This document shows, in pieces, positions 33,267 to 44,483 of a stretch of DNA of 64,000 nucleotides. The DNA is taken from NCBI GenBank assembly GCA_003996215.1, contig QJPP01003539.1, positions 1-64,000 on the forward strand, read 5' to 3'. Positions within the stretch are counted from its first letter, which is position 1; every line of letters begins with the position of its first letter. Made by a program: the position numbers and the translations under genes. A model generated the notes under the pieces. That model had not been told where the DNA came from. It did no database searches and worked only from the letters and a program-made list of their open reading frames with translations. This stretch comes from Jaltomata sinuosa. Taxonomy: Eukaryota > Streptophyta > Magnoliopsida > Solanales > Solanaceae.

Positions 33267-33717
33267 CGATCATCAATCCGAGCAACTTCCCTGGCCGGCT
33301 GGGCCGCACCCCTGGCCGCGCCGCCGTTCCCTCTGTCTCCTCGACCTCTCTGAAAATTACCTCGCTCACCCTGTGGACGACCTCTAGTATGACCACCTCT
33401 ACCTGCAGAGATCACAGCCTTAGACTGCTGCTAAACCTGATTACTAGTCTATCGGTGAGGGCACTCCCTCTTAAAATGGCCCAGATCACCACAATGGAAA
33501 CAACCACGATCAAGTGTAGGCTTGCTAGCAGATCTGTAGGAAGCTCCCTGGCCTCTAGAAGCTGAAAACTGTTGATTAGCTCCCGGAAGACCACCTGTAG
33601 CAGCTGGCAGAGCCGACGGAATAGGACGGGCTGAGTATACCTGCTAATTTTGTCTCTTGGAGTACGAACCACTGTAATTTCCCTTATTCCGGGGCTTCTT
33701 GATGAAGTTTTGTCATA
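33267..33717 (-). pseudogene. Gag C-terminal fragment of element A
   Basis: Minus-strand gag end with an intact zinc knuckle (CFHCGDLGHFKREC, about 33460-33510), preceded by the Ser/Gln-rich linker and followed by a Gly/Arg-rich tail that joins A's protease across the B insertion. Homology to B's gag stops at about 33717 (KKPRNKGN). The rest of gag, the primer site and the 5' LTR of A are missing. Confidence 0.8.
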
Positions 33718-33777
33718 TAAGTTTAGCTAAATAAACTTTATCCATTCCTTATTTAATTGAAATTAAACATATATTAT
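33718..33777. other. Unrelated AT-rich spacer between truncated gag and solo LTR
   Basis: Sixty bases without similarity to either the gag or the LTR. They end in ATTAT, the left TSD copy of the solo LTR (33773-33777), so they are the pre-insertion flank. Confidence 0.6.
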
Positions 33778-36022
33778 TGTCACGACCCGAACCATCGTGA
33801 GTGGCACCCACCCAACCCTCGGATGAGCGAACCAGTAGAACTCAAACCTTAGCATAGCCTAACAGCCTAAAACCAATGCAAAAAAGTAAACTAGCAACAA
33901 CATAAATAAACAACTCTATAAAAATATAACCTGCGGAAAATCCCTCCCTAGAATCTGAAAGTCATCGTACCAAAAACATCTACCAAAACTAGAGTATGGG
34001 GATGCAACCTCAAATAAAGGAATAGTCTAAGCCCGAAACAAGTGGGCTACAACTCAATAGATAGAAATCAAGGCAGCTTGGTCGAACAGCTCACCCTTGA
34101 TATCTCGAAGTGTCAGGCCTACATGTGAGGTCGTGCGTCAACTGCCGGAAGATTTTCTGTACTCACAAAAATGATAAGCAACTGCAGTATCAGTACACAA
34201 CCACCGTGTACTAGTAGGATCATCAGTCAGTTCCAAATAAACAGTGTATGGACAGTATAGAAGTCAAGTAAGAGTACAAAAAATACGTAAACAAGTCAAC
34301 ATATATTTCTAGACTACAAGTCTCTCCATAACTTGTCCCCACATGTAAACCCCTTTGACAACCATGATTAACCATCCACAATAACAACAATTATAACTGT
34401 ATTACATATCCCGAACCCACCCTGGATTTCCTCTACACATTACCTAAGTGTCAAACATACAACCCGGTCTACACCAAGACCAAACTCATAGATCAATGTA
34501 ACAACCCGACCTCTCAAGGATCCAAAGCACAATCACAAATCATAAGCACAATCACAAATCATAAGCACAATCCGGTCCACTCAAGGAATCATTAGTAAAG
34601 ATGTAACAGTACAATAAAGTAAAATCGTATCAGGCGTGGTACCCGAGCCAACCGTTAGTATATCCCGTACCAGGCGTGGTACACGAGCCAACTGTTAGTA
34701 TATCATGTACCAAGCGTGGTACCCGAGCCAACCGTTAGTATATTCCATACCAGGCGTGGTACCCGAGCCAACCAAATGTCACATAAATCCACACTCACAA
34801 ACAATGAAAAATCAACACTTGTAAACTAACAAGCAAAACACCTAGTTCATTTCACAAGACTGAAAAACATGATTTTTGGACATTCTTAAACTATTCCCTA
34901 AGCAATGCAACACATACAATTACTTAGACATGAGTACACAAACACACAATGCATACAGGAATCAATAGTCATCACCTACCTCGAATAATCAAACTCTACA
35001 ATGCCGGAACTCTCCCTTTTTCAGGATCCCTTGCTTGTTCTTGGTCTAAAAATAAACACATAAACACTATAGTTAATTAACTGGCCTAAATTACCCGAAT
35101 TATACAAAAATCCTACTCTCCAGGCCAAACCATGATCATTCCACCCATTCCCGGGCTTTCCCACCATTAATTCACCTAAATTCATCATTTTTATGGATTC
35201 CCTTAGAGAATTATGACTAAATGATCATCACCCATTATCAAGAATCAAGACCCAAGAACTCTAGCACCCTAGAATCCCCTTTTTCCCCCGGATTCTACAA
35301 TCCAAGGTTATCCCAAACCTTTCCCCAAGTCCACTCCTAGTAATTCTATAGCTTAGGAAGGATATCACAAAGTTTGGGGAGTAGAATCCTTACCTTTAGG
35401 ACAAAAAATGGTGGAAAACTGGCAGAAATCTCCCAAAATCGCTCCCTTCTTCTCCCAAAATGAGTTGCAGAAAAATTGAACTGTTTTGGGAGAGTTTCTG
35501 CATTAAATCCTGTCACGCTCCGCTATAGCAGTCCGCTCTTCTATAGCTATACCGCCGTAGCAGAGTCGTCCGCTATGGCGGAGGCTGATCGACGTTGACT
35601 TTCGATGTAGCGATATTTTCTCCGCTACGGCGGAGGTTGCTATGGCGCAGTGTCAACCTCCATAGCGGTTGACACGGGACAGAAAGTCATAAAATCTTTG
35701 AAACTAGTTCATTTTACAACACACTTATTTTTCCGACGTCCCGGAATAACTCCTTCACGTCAACCTCGATTTCGGGAGTTCTACTTACCCGAATTTGATT
35801 CTGAAAAGTCTCCCGGACTCCTTTATGTCTTAGCTACAAGAAAAACTAGCTTGCATCAAGACATCTAATCCAATCCTTACCCGGATTGCCCTAGATCATA
35901 CCTCGCTCCAAATCCGGTCGAGACTAGCCTAGCCCAAAATTTCAAACTCCCAAACCCGAAATTTTCTAACTCTAAAAATTGACACAAATTATTTATCCGT
36001 AACGACGGACCCGATCATTACA
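33778..36022 (-). repeat. Solo LTR of the A/B chromovirus family
   Basis: A complete LTR, on minus TGTAATGATCGG to GGTCGTGACA (2245 bp), with identical 5-bp flanks ATTAT on both sides (33773-33777 and 36023-36027). The matching TSD shows it is an independent insertion reduced by LTR-LTR recombination, not A's own 5' LTR. It has four minisatellite units (34625-34770) and a CGCTATAGCGG-like cluster (35511-35668). Confidence 0.85.
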
Positions 36023-36027
36023 ATTAT

Positions 36028-36790
36028 CGTCTCTCGAAGTTATTCAATGTCAATACGATGAAGAGTTATAGTTGAACATGAATATCTGGATAAAGTTGTA
36101 GAAAAATATGAATGGAGTTAGAATGTATTTAATCGGAAAAATATTGAGTAAGAATTCATCGGCTAAAACTAATTACTTTCTCCAAGCTTCCACATTATTG
36201 TTGGTAAAGTCCGACATGTGTTTGAGCATTGTTTAAGCTATTGTGGAACTTATTTTGATAAACTTAATTATGCATGATTGTTATATTCTTGTTTTATGTT
36301 GTATATATTTAACTTAGGTTCAAATTGATTAGTTTTATATACTTTGTCATCGTGTCAATATTAAGATTAGTGTTGCTTTTGTTCAACTATTTTCACAATG
36401 ATTCATTGATCCTGAAATTTTTTCTTCATAATTACAAATACTTCCTCTATTTCAATTTATGTGATATTTTTTGAATTTCGAGAGTCAAACAAAAAAAAAT
36501 TATTGTAATTTTTTCATACCCTCTTAAAATTTTGAATTGTTAATTATTCTGAGTTATAATATTTTTTATGTACTATCCAATATATAATTCTTAATTTTTT
36601 TTTTGAAAAATAAAGATTCTATGTTCAAATTTAAGGTGAAAATTTAAGAATATATGATTATTAATAGCTAGTGTTTACAATTGAAAATGTTAAATTTTCT
36701 AATAACATCTTTTGGAAACAAAGCTTCAACAAGTAGAAGCTTCCTAGCAAAGCTTCAAACAAAGAGGTTGGGTTGTTCACTTCATTGATT
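36028..36790. other. AT-rich intergenic DNA
   Basis: No gene seen. A single unit related to the 130-bp Helitron repeat ('cctctatttcaatttatgtg', 'gagagtcaa') begins near 36430. Confidence 0.5.
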
Positions 36791-37000
36791 TGACTGAACT
36801 TTACTTAAGATTAAAGATAGGGGCCGGGCGGACAGTGAAGGCTCATTTAGTAGACAGCGAGCAAGCTGCAAGCACCTACTCCTATCAAAATGAAAAGCAG
36901 CAAGCGGAACTTGAACTTGAAGAAGCGAGTCTCTATCAGAGAAAGCCATTGCGCGCTAGCCCCTTGTATAGGGTTCCAAACCTGCCCTAAACTACAAGCT
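36791..37000. other. GC-balanced island, possibly organelle-derived
   Basis: About 200 bp of balanced composition, sharply different from the surrounding AT-rich DNA, with a 66-codon plus-strand ORF (36790-36990). Words such as 'gaagcgagtctctatcag' and 'gcgcgctagcc' resemble plant mitochondrial DNA in style. I cannot name a source; a mitochondrial insertion is a guess. Confidence 0.3.
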
Positions 37001-38340
37001 TTCTTTGAAGCCCCACATTATTAAAAGGGATATTTTTAAAAATATACCATTTTAAAAAAATAATTACATGTATACATAAAAAATCGAATCGCAAATCAAA
37101 TCAAATTGTAAGTTGAATTAAATCGTACAAAAATCCTACCAACCCGACATTACATGTATACTATTTTTTAAAATATTTTATACATAAAAATTATTTACTA
37201 TGATGTAATTTAAAAATATTTCTTAAACTTTTTCATAGTTTTTATCTTTCAACATATATTTCAAGTTTAAACTTAGAATTTTAAATAGTCCAATAAGTTT
37301 TATAATCCATAGATATTAGTAACTCAAAAAAAAACTCAAATCTATACTACTGCTAATAAAAAATTATTCAATTCAACACTAGGAATGACAATCATGTTAG
37401 ATATCTATTCTTTAATTTTGCATAAATACATAATCAAAATTTATTTTTCTGTTTAATATTTAGTCATGTAATTAGTACTTATTAGACTTATTTTAGTATG
37501 ACTTAAGACTTTTAAATTATGATTATTTTTATTATGACTTATTAATATGCAATATTTATTCTATGTGATTTCATTATTTTTTTGGTTGAATATTTTATTG
37601 TCATCACTCATTTTATATTTGTTAATTTTGTAAGAAATACCTTAGATAGTTGTATCTTGCTAGGACTAAAGAAATAATTAAAACATAAGTTAATTATATG
37701 TTTGTAGGAAGACTTTACCGAAAAAAACTCAAAAAATCCGAGGAAATCAAAAATTCTGAAAAAACCCGAGGTTGAAAAACCCAAATTTTATTAGTTTGGT
37801 TTAGTTTATAAATTTAAAAATCCGACATTAATGATTTGATTTGGTATTTAAAAAATTTGAACCAACCAGGTCTATATACACCCTACTTAGTGGATATTAA
37901 TAAGCCAATTTTTTTTCAAAATGGATAATCCAAATTTAAAAAGAGTATCCAATTTTTTTCCAAAGCAATATATATGAGTATCTCCTAATTTAAAAAGAAC
38001 AAAAAATATTCGGCAAAATATTAGAAGTCAAAAAAACTAAAAATTCAAGTGGCAAAGGATGGGAGTATCCTAATCCAAAAAAATATTTAGCAAAGCTATA
38101 TTCTAACATAAAAAAAGGCAAAAGAATATATTCTAATTTATTTTGAATAATGATTCTTCAAAACTCGATAAAGTTCTCGATAGGTATTATTAATTCTTTT
38201 TTTTTCATCGTTTATTGTCTGATTAGCTAAAAAAAAACTATATGATTAGTTGATTTTTTTTTTAGGGAGAGGGGGGGGGGGGTTTTCAAAGTAATTAAGA
38301 TTGAAAATTAGATGAAGATGAATGTAAATGAATAACGCAT
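37001..38340. other. AT-rich DNA with a hAT-like remnant
   Basis: No gene. Between about 37730 and 37890 the sequence ends in 'ctatatacaccctac', the complement of a GTAGGGTGTA-type hAT terminus, preceded by AT-rich motifs often seen in such elements; I could not find the partner end. A run of twelve G is near 38270. Confidence 0.4.
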
Positions 38341-38935
38341 AGGACGTTATATGAGCACCCCTGATACCATTCATTGTATCAGTTTCAGATTATATTTCTT
38401 GTATGTGTATGCTCAAATTTTTCTATCTTTGATATTTAATTTATTGAGCATTCTTACATGTCTACTTGTTATTCAGTCTGCTTTACATAGGATCAGTACA
38501 CGTTTTACATGTACTAACATCCCTATTTTCGGGGGCGCTGCATTTTTGTGAACGCAGGCTCAGATACTCAGGCTAGCAGATATCCACAGTAGACCAGTGC
38601 CTCCCAGTTGATCAGTTGGTAAGCTCCACCTCTTTCTGGAGCTATCACATGTCTAGGTCCTACGTTTTGGCTTCATGTACATATCTTATAGTGGGTATGT
38701 TGGGGCCCGATCCCGATTAGTTATCAGATTCTCAGTTACATACTCTTTAGAGGCTTCTTAGACTTAGTTTTGTTTCAATTGTATAGTTAGTCCAGTGGAT
38801 CCTTTAATTATCCATGTTTCTATATATGTAAACACACCTTGATGACTATTCTGCTACTTATCGGTTTACAACATTAGCATGAGTTTAGTATATATATTTA
38901 ACAGATACTCGTTTAACTCCTCGACGTTCTCCCCT
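38341..38935 (+). repeat. LTR remnant of an unidentified gypsy-type element
   Basis: Balanced composition with an LTR-like R-U5 style ('gatcagttggtaagctcc', 'gatactcaggctagcag') and no ORF of substance. It resembles the tail of plant Ty3 LTRs, but no boundaries or TSD were found. Confidence 0.4.
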
Positions 38936-38936
38936 C

Positions 38937-39276
38937 CTAGCCCGGGGCGTGGCACCAACTTTCCAATCAATGACTCAAACACATTCGAATGTTTCGGGAC
39001 CCGAATCAACAATATTACTAGCCCAAAAATGACATTCTGGAGCTAACGGAACTAACAAAAAACTCAAACGGCGCCTCGAACTCCAAATGTTGACCAAAGT
39101 CAACCATATCAACTTCAAAGCCTTCCAAAATGAAAAACTCGCTTAGAATCCATCCGAACACCTCAGAAACCGTGTCACCCACTCCCGCAGAATACAAATA
39201 CCATAATATAACTACGGGAGGAAAAATGATAAAAACGCATAAAAATCTGAAAATCAGTATGAGGGTTGTTACATTT
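38937..39276 (-). repeat. Second LTR remnant, opposite orientation
   Basis: Read on minus it begins 'aatgtaacaaccctcatact' and passes through 'ggttgactttggtcaacatt', typical of plant gypsy LTR starts. It abuts the previous remnant head to head at 38936. No TSD seen. Confidence 0.4.
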
Positions 39277-39325
39277 TAAAATAAGGATACTAATTAATTT
39301 TGAAGCCTAATGTGCATAGTAGGGA

Positions 39326-39935
39326 AACACCACTGATGAATTAGGCTGCTCATCAAGCCACTTCATTTTGAATCTGTTTTGGTTTTGATTTAATTTGTGT
39401 ATTCTTCATTCTATTATCTGCAATAAGTAAATCAGCTTTGGCGGTTTTGCATGACTACAATATTCATCCTCAATATGTTCTAGATGTAGAATGATTCTTA
39501 AACAACCGGCTACGGATATCCTTCAACAAGATTGGATTAAGAAAGATATTTGTAGTATATGTTCTTTAAGCTGCAGTCTATGCATCTGTATATGACATTT
39601 CTCTAGAAAAGGAAAAGCAGATTGCAGTCTGGAGATTCATTCGAATTGTTACATCAAAAATTGGACTAGTGGGATATATGTAAGGGAAAGAAAAGGAGGG
39701 AAGATAGAAACTGTATTGTATTTGAACTTAGAACAAGTAGTGCATCTCTACTTTATTTAATGAACTGATGATAGTATTGGTTTAGGCAAGATAAGTTCCA
39801 ACTTCTTCATGACAGTCTCAACAAATTACCCCACAGCTACATATGATGAACCATCTTCCATGATTGCTGCCGTGCTTTTCTCTTTCAAAACACCCATGCT
39901 TCCCAAGCAGAGGACACGGACAAAGATTACAAGTT
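39326..39935 (-). pseudogene. Shuffled UDP-glycosyltransferase fragments
   Basis: Two pieces of a UGT71-like gene. At 39326-39367, 42 bases are identical to 63858-63899 of the UGT gene at the right edge (peptide MKWLDEQPNSSVVF). At about 39790-39925 the minus strand encodes LCLGSMG joined in frame to the C-terminal KEKSTAAIMEDGSSYVAVG, deleting the roughly 180 residues between, including the PSPG box. In the gene the first peptide directly precedes LCFGSMG; here it lies downstream, so the order is permuted. The DNA between resembles the gene's 3' flank in part. Not functional. Confidence 0.75.
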
Positions 39936-40109
39936 TGAATCGTCGAAATTTCAAATATGTCACATAAATTAATACACTATTTTAGGTATTCATTTACTAA
40001 TATTATTTGGTATAGGTGTTTTTCTAGTATTCTAGGCTCTATTTTGAGGCCATGTACCATTCCATATATATATAACTAGATCCAAAACCCGTGTCAGTAC
40101 GGGCCCAAT

Positions 40110-42010
40110 ATATTTTACTTTCTCTGTTTTAATTTATGTGACACAGATGAAATTTGGAGAGTCAATCAAATTTTTTATACGGTTTTAAATATTTTAAGTT
40201 GTTAATTATTGTGATTTATAGTGTTTTTACATAATTTTCAGATAATATATGTTATTCTCCCTACCCCAATTTATGTGGCACCGACAGAATGTGGAGAGTC
40301 AACCAAATTTTTTATGTCTTTTAAATATTCTAAGTTGTTAATTATTGTGATTTATAATAATTTTTACGTCATTTCTAAATAATATACCCTCTATCTCAAT
40401 TTATGTGGCACTGATAGAATTTCGAGAGTCAATCAAATTTTTTATGTCCTTTAAATATATAAAATTGTTAAATATTGTAATTTATAATATTTTTTACATC
40501 ACTTTCAAATAATATATGTTACTTCTTCTAGCCCAATTTATGTGACACTAATATAATTTTAAAAGTCAACTAAATTTTTTATACTTTTTTTAAATATTTT
40601 AAGTTGTTAATTATTGTGATTTATAATATTTTTTAAGTAAGTAAATTAGCCTTAACAATCTTGATTAGTGTTTGAAGAGTCATCTACTTTCTATGAGACC
40701 ACCTTCGAATTCCCAAACCCCTACATCTTTTCTTCAAATCTGTCAACCCAATATTGAGCTCCGTTGCTGCCTGTGTTATTGACATGTAAAAATACTTTGA
40801 AATTGCATCTCGAGAGAACATTCTTGAACTATTAATCTCCTCTCTTTGATTCTCTAATTTTTCCGTTATAATAATTTCCTCATTAGCCATTATCTCTTCT
40901 TGATTAATGTTATGTTGTAATTGGCTCCCACTTCCAATTAATTCGAATTCACTGCTATTGCAATTCCTACGTCTCAGTTTATGTGGTATTGATAAAATTT
41001 CAAGAGTTTTTTATGTCTATTAAAAATTTCAAATTGTTAATTCACGTGATTTTCAAATAATATATGTTATTCCTTTTGTTCCAATTTATGCGGCACTAAT
41101 AGAATTTTGAGAGTCAACCACATATTTTATATGTCTTTAAATATTTAGAGTTAATTATTATGATTTATAATACTTTTTATGTAATTTTTCAATAATATAT
41201 ACTACTATCATTGTCCCAATGTACATGGCCACGATAGAATTTAAAGAGTTAATTAAATTTATTATATATTTTTTAAATATTTTAAATTATTAATTATTGT
41301 GATTTATATTATTTTTAATGTAATTTTTTAAATATATAATGATTAAAAAATAATTAGACAAATCAATTAAAAATAACCCAGTTATTATAGTAATATGTCA
41401 CGATAAAATTCAAAAAGTGAATCCATGTGTTCGCACTACTCGACACGTGAAAGTCTCTAGGTGCAACAATATTTTTATGTGCACATGTGGAAGGCACGGG
41501 AGAAGCACACATATACGCTACTTTTTTTGTCCCAATATATGTGGTTCAAATGAAATTTAGAGAGCTAATTAAATTTTTTATATAATTTTTAAATGTTAAG
41601 TTGGATTTATACTATTTTTATATAATTTTCAGATAATATATGTTACTCTCTTTGTCCCAATTTATGTTGTACTGATAGAATTTGAAGACTCAATCAAATT
41701 TATTATATGTAATTTTTAGATATTTCTAATTGTTAATTATTGTAATTTATATTACTTTTTACATATTTTTCAAGTAATATATGTTACTCCTTTTGGTCTA
41801 ATTTATGTGACATTGATAAAATTCGGAGAGTCAATTAAGTTTTTTATGTCCCGTAAATATTTAAAGTTGTTAATTATTGTGATTTATAATACTTTTTACG
41901 TTATTTTTAAATAATATATGTTACTTCGTCTGTCCCAATTTATGTGACACCGATAGAATTTTAAGTACTTTATTATTGTAATTTATAATGTTTTTTGCGT
42001 AATTTTTAAA
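40110..42010. repeat. Array of about 130-bp repeats within the Helitron
   Basis: Units begin with variants of 'tcccaatttatgtggcac', pass 'gagagtcaa' and 'ttgttaattattgtgattt', and end 'ataatatatgttact'. Starts seen near 40129, 40268, 40397, 40532, 40975, 41082, 41215, 41532, 41658, 41796 and 41934. Each unit start resembles a Stowaway MITE terminus (compare 59498-59728), so the array may have arisen by amplification of MITE-derived DNA. Confidence 0.75.
40636..40968 (-). pseudogene. Captured RWP-RK (RKD-type) transcription factor exon
   Basis: The minus-strand frame is open from about 40968 to the stop at 40684. It includes ISKYFYMSITQAATELNIG and CRGLGIRRWSHRK, the RWP-RK DNA-binding domain (consensus RWPxRK; here the proline is serine). 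RKD proteins control egg-cell and embryo identity in plants. A local ATG (MANEE) is at 40888-40890, but the frame is open upstream to the repeat junction. The piece interrupts the repeat array at 40636 and 40968, so it was acquired as a fragment; the stop right after HRK suggests truncation. Whether it is transcribed cannot be judged. Confidence 0.8.
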
Positions 42011-42182
42011 TATATAATAGGTTAAAAAGAAAAATAAGACAAATTAATTATAATAAAAAAAAAATACAAAAATGATAAAAATATCCTTACTACATAAAAG
42101 AATGATGGAAAGCACACACGTCGACGAAGAGGTGTGTGCTTACCCGTACTTCTATATAGTAGTAATAATTTTAATATATAGA

Positions 42183-42539
42183 AGAGCGACAGCAGGCAGC
42201 TCAAGGTGCTTACCGTCATAGGGGCGTTTTTGGTATTTCATAAATTATCAGCTTTAAAGCTGATGTACCAGCTGATATTCCTATGGTACCTTTCCTCCAT
42301 TAGACAAAACAACCAACAAACATTTGTTTAATTCCTTATATGTCCCTCCAGAGTATTATTCTTGACTCGTGGGTCCCATTTTACTTTGTCTGTTCATTTG
42401 CAATCTGCATTCATCATTTAATATTAGATAGTATTATCCTAAAAATTTGGTACAACTTTTTCTGAAATATTTTTAACTCATCATTGTCAAGTGATCCGCA
42501 AAATACCTGTTGTTTACTTTTTACTCTTACTAATAATTA
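42183..42539. other. Intergenic DNA between two Helitron pieces
   Basis: AT-rich, with a near-palindrome 'tcagctttaaagctga' at about 42250. No gene seen. Confidence 0.5.
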
Positions 42540-42985
42540 TTTTTGAAGATTAATAAAATAGAAAATACATATAATGAAGAGAGATTAAAATAATATTTGA
42601 CAAATAACGTAATAAATATTATAAATTATAATAATTAATAATTTAATATATTTAAGGACATATAAGAAATTTTGTTGACTCTTCAAATTCTATCAATGTC
42701 ATATAAATTGGGATAGAGAGAATAACATATATTATTTAAAAAATAAATCATAATAATTAACAACTTAAAATATCTAAAAACTATATAAAATTTAGCTGAC
42801 TCTCCAGAGTGTAACATATAGTATCTGAAAATTATGAAAAAAGTATTAGAAATCAACAATAATTAACAACTTAAAATATATAAGAACCATACAAAAAAAA
42901 TTAATTGACTCTTCAAATTCTATGTGTCACATAAATTGAGACAAAAAGTAATATGTATTGGGCTCGTGTAAGCATGGGCTCTTGA
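42540..42985 (+). mobile_element. Helitron 3'-end fragment, plus orientation
   Basis: Three inverted units of the 130-bp repeat lead to 'attgggctcgtgtaagcatgg', matching the subterminal hairpin of the Helitrons ending at 40076 and 56968. The final CTAG is not seen, so the end is mutated or lost. With the element at 40076 it makes an inverted pair that at first looks like a foldback transposon. Confidence 0.6.
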
Positions 42986-43190
42986 GAAGAGTGACATCAG
43001 GCTCCTCACGGTCGTCCTTCCAGCTTACCCACCAGGGGTAAGTTGGTCGTTTCAGGTCCCTTTTTTTAAAAAAAAAATTGGCTTAAGCTCACCTCTTCCC
43101 AATTCAATAAAAACTTTACGCGTGCCGATGATTTGACAGATATTGTCTTCATTCATATCCTAATCTACAAAGTTTACTCTCCTTCGCTTC

Positions 43191-43891
43191 TTTGATTTCC
43201 TCTCTGTCATTTGTGTGTTGTCGATTTCTCTGATTTTAGTAAGATAATTACTTGATCGGTTAATCATTATTTTCTGTGTGTTGATTTTATAATTATTTGG
43301 TGGTTTATTTGTTTGATTTTGCTTACCTTATAGTTGAGAAATTGTATTTCATGTACTGTTTGTGTTTTGGAGAAGAATTAAGAAAAAATATATCGCTTCA
43401 AATAAATTAATACTTGATGTAGTGTTTGAAAATTTATGATTTTCTCCAAAAATTTTAACTTTCTTGCGGGAGAAATTTAATGTTAATTATTTATCCTCTA
43501 TTGTGAATTTCTTTGACGCTACTCAGGTAATCTCTTGATTTGTCATTTGTTGAGCTCTGTTTGCTGATTTCTGTAATATTAAATCTTTTTTTATTTAATT
43601 TTTTTTGCCCTGTAATTTATGATGAGGTCTTTGTTTTGATTTTACTTATCTTAATAATTTATGCGGAGGTATTTATTTTCTCTTTGTATATCTACGATGG
43701 TAGTCTCATAGAAAACAATAAATTTGAGTTGTCTATTTAGGTAGTAATAATTAAAAGAAAAGCTAAAAGTATTGGTAGAAAGAGTCTGAATTTAAGGACT
43801 AAAAGAAAAAAGATGTATCTCTTGTGTTGTTTATAGGATAGGATTAATGCATTTTTGGAGGATCTGACATGGGTACCGAATCAACGATTAG
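43191..43891 (+). repeat. 701-bp direct repeat, copy 1
   Basis: Starts 'tttgatttcctctctgtcat' and ends 'tcaacgattag'. About 90 percent or more similar to copy 2 by eye and of identical length. It has the look of a 5' leader with an intron (pyrimidine-rich, 'gattttagtaagataatt'), and both copies hold a matching 66-codon ORF (43540, 44832), which is probably fortuitous. Confidence 0.85.
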
Positions 43892-44483
43892 AGCCGTCAA
43901 TATGGGCTAGGCCCGATCCAACCTGTAATTTGATAGGATTGGACTAAAAAAATTTCAGCCCATTTAAGAATATGACTTTTTAGCCCGGCCCGGATAAATT
44001 CGCTAGCCCGTAGGGCTTGAGCAATATAGGTTGGGCCGACTCGTGGGCTAAATAAAAATAAAATAGAATACTAAAAAGAATAAGATGAGTCCAAACTCAA
44101 AGTCTACTTAAACCATCATAAATATTTAAATATTAATTATGTTTATAAAATATGTAAAGACTCGAACAAGATCATGTCAAAAGTTATGTAATTTCATTAA
44201 TTATTATGATTATTTTTTTGTGAACTTGAACTTAATTAGCAAGTAGTAACGTAATGTAATACTGTCTTGTAAATATTTATGTCATTAATAATTTAAAATT
44301 AAATTTAAATTTAAAAAATAATATTACTTAAAAAAATAGAATGGCTCGCATCCCACAGAGTGATGGATTGGGCTTGCTCTTTTTGAACTCATTATTTTAA
44401 TGGGCCAGCCCAACTTGGTCCGTCAAATTTTAAAGCCCACGGAGGCTAGCCCGGATGGACTGGGCCAGCCCGTATTGACAGCT
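43892..44483. mobile_element. hAT-like element at the joint of the 701-bp duplication
   Basis: Left end 'agccgtcaatatgggctagg' and right end (complement) 'agctgtcaatacgggctggc' are inverted repeats typical of GTCAA-type plant hAT elements. Both inner flanks are rich in GGGCTGGCCC and GCCCGG words. No transposase ORF. The immediate flanks do not form an 8-bp TSD because each is the end of a different copy of the duplication. Confidence 0.7.

Larger units (their letters stand above)
4977..33717 (-). mobile_element. Element A: truncated Ty3/gypsy chromovirus (host of nested insertions)
   Basis: Pieces of one minus-strand element: LTR 4977-6586, integrase/chromodomain to RNase H 6690-8421, RNase H to protease 15234-16937, gag end 33267-33717. 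Removing the two inserts (8422-15233 and 16943-33261) and one TSD copy each restores continuity at both joins: RNase H at GATAG and the gag/protease linker at GAGCC. Chromodomain-like C-terminus and domain order PR-RT-RH-IN place it with plant chromoviruses, probably the Tekay/Del clade. Both ends are truncated: the left LTR lacks about 600 bp of its terminal part and the right end stops within gag. Reading frames are broken in many places. Confidence 0.8.
40076..42182 (-). mobile_element. Non-autonomous Helitron with repeat array and captured exon
   Basis: On minus the element ends with hairpin CCCGT-ACTGAC-ACGGG, eight bases, then CTAG followed by T: the canonical Helitron 3' end. The 5' end is placed at about 42182 because 42110-42170 (minus) matches the 5' end of the Helitron at 50482 ('tatatagaagt.cgggtaagcacaca'). 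The exact TC start is uncertain. There is no Rep/helicase ORF, so it is non-autonomous. The interior is an array of about eleven units plus a captured RWP-RK exon. Confidence 0.7.

Noticed and set aside
33778..36022. 5' LTR of element A
   Set aside because: Perfect ATTAT duplications on both sides and a non-homologous spacer to gag show a separate solo LTR.
40076..42985. Foldback transposon with repeat-built arms
   Set aside because: Inverted arms are real, but the left end has a hairpin-CTAG-T Helitron terminus, the 5' end matches another Helitron, and the right piece lacks a matching end. Two opposed Helitrons explain it better.
43540..43740. 66-codon ORF conserved in both 701-bp copies
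   Set aside because: Conserved only because the DNA is duplicated; composition is that of AT-rich non-coding DNA.
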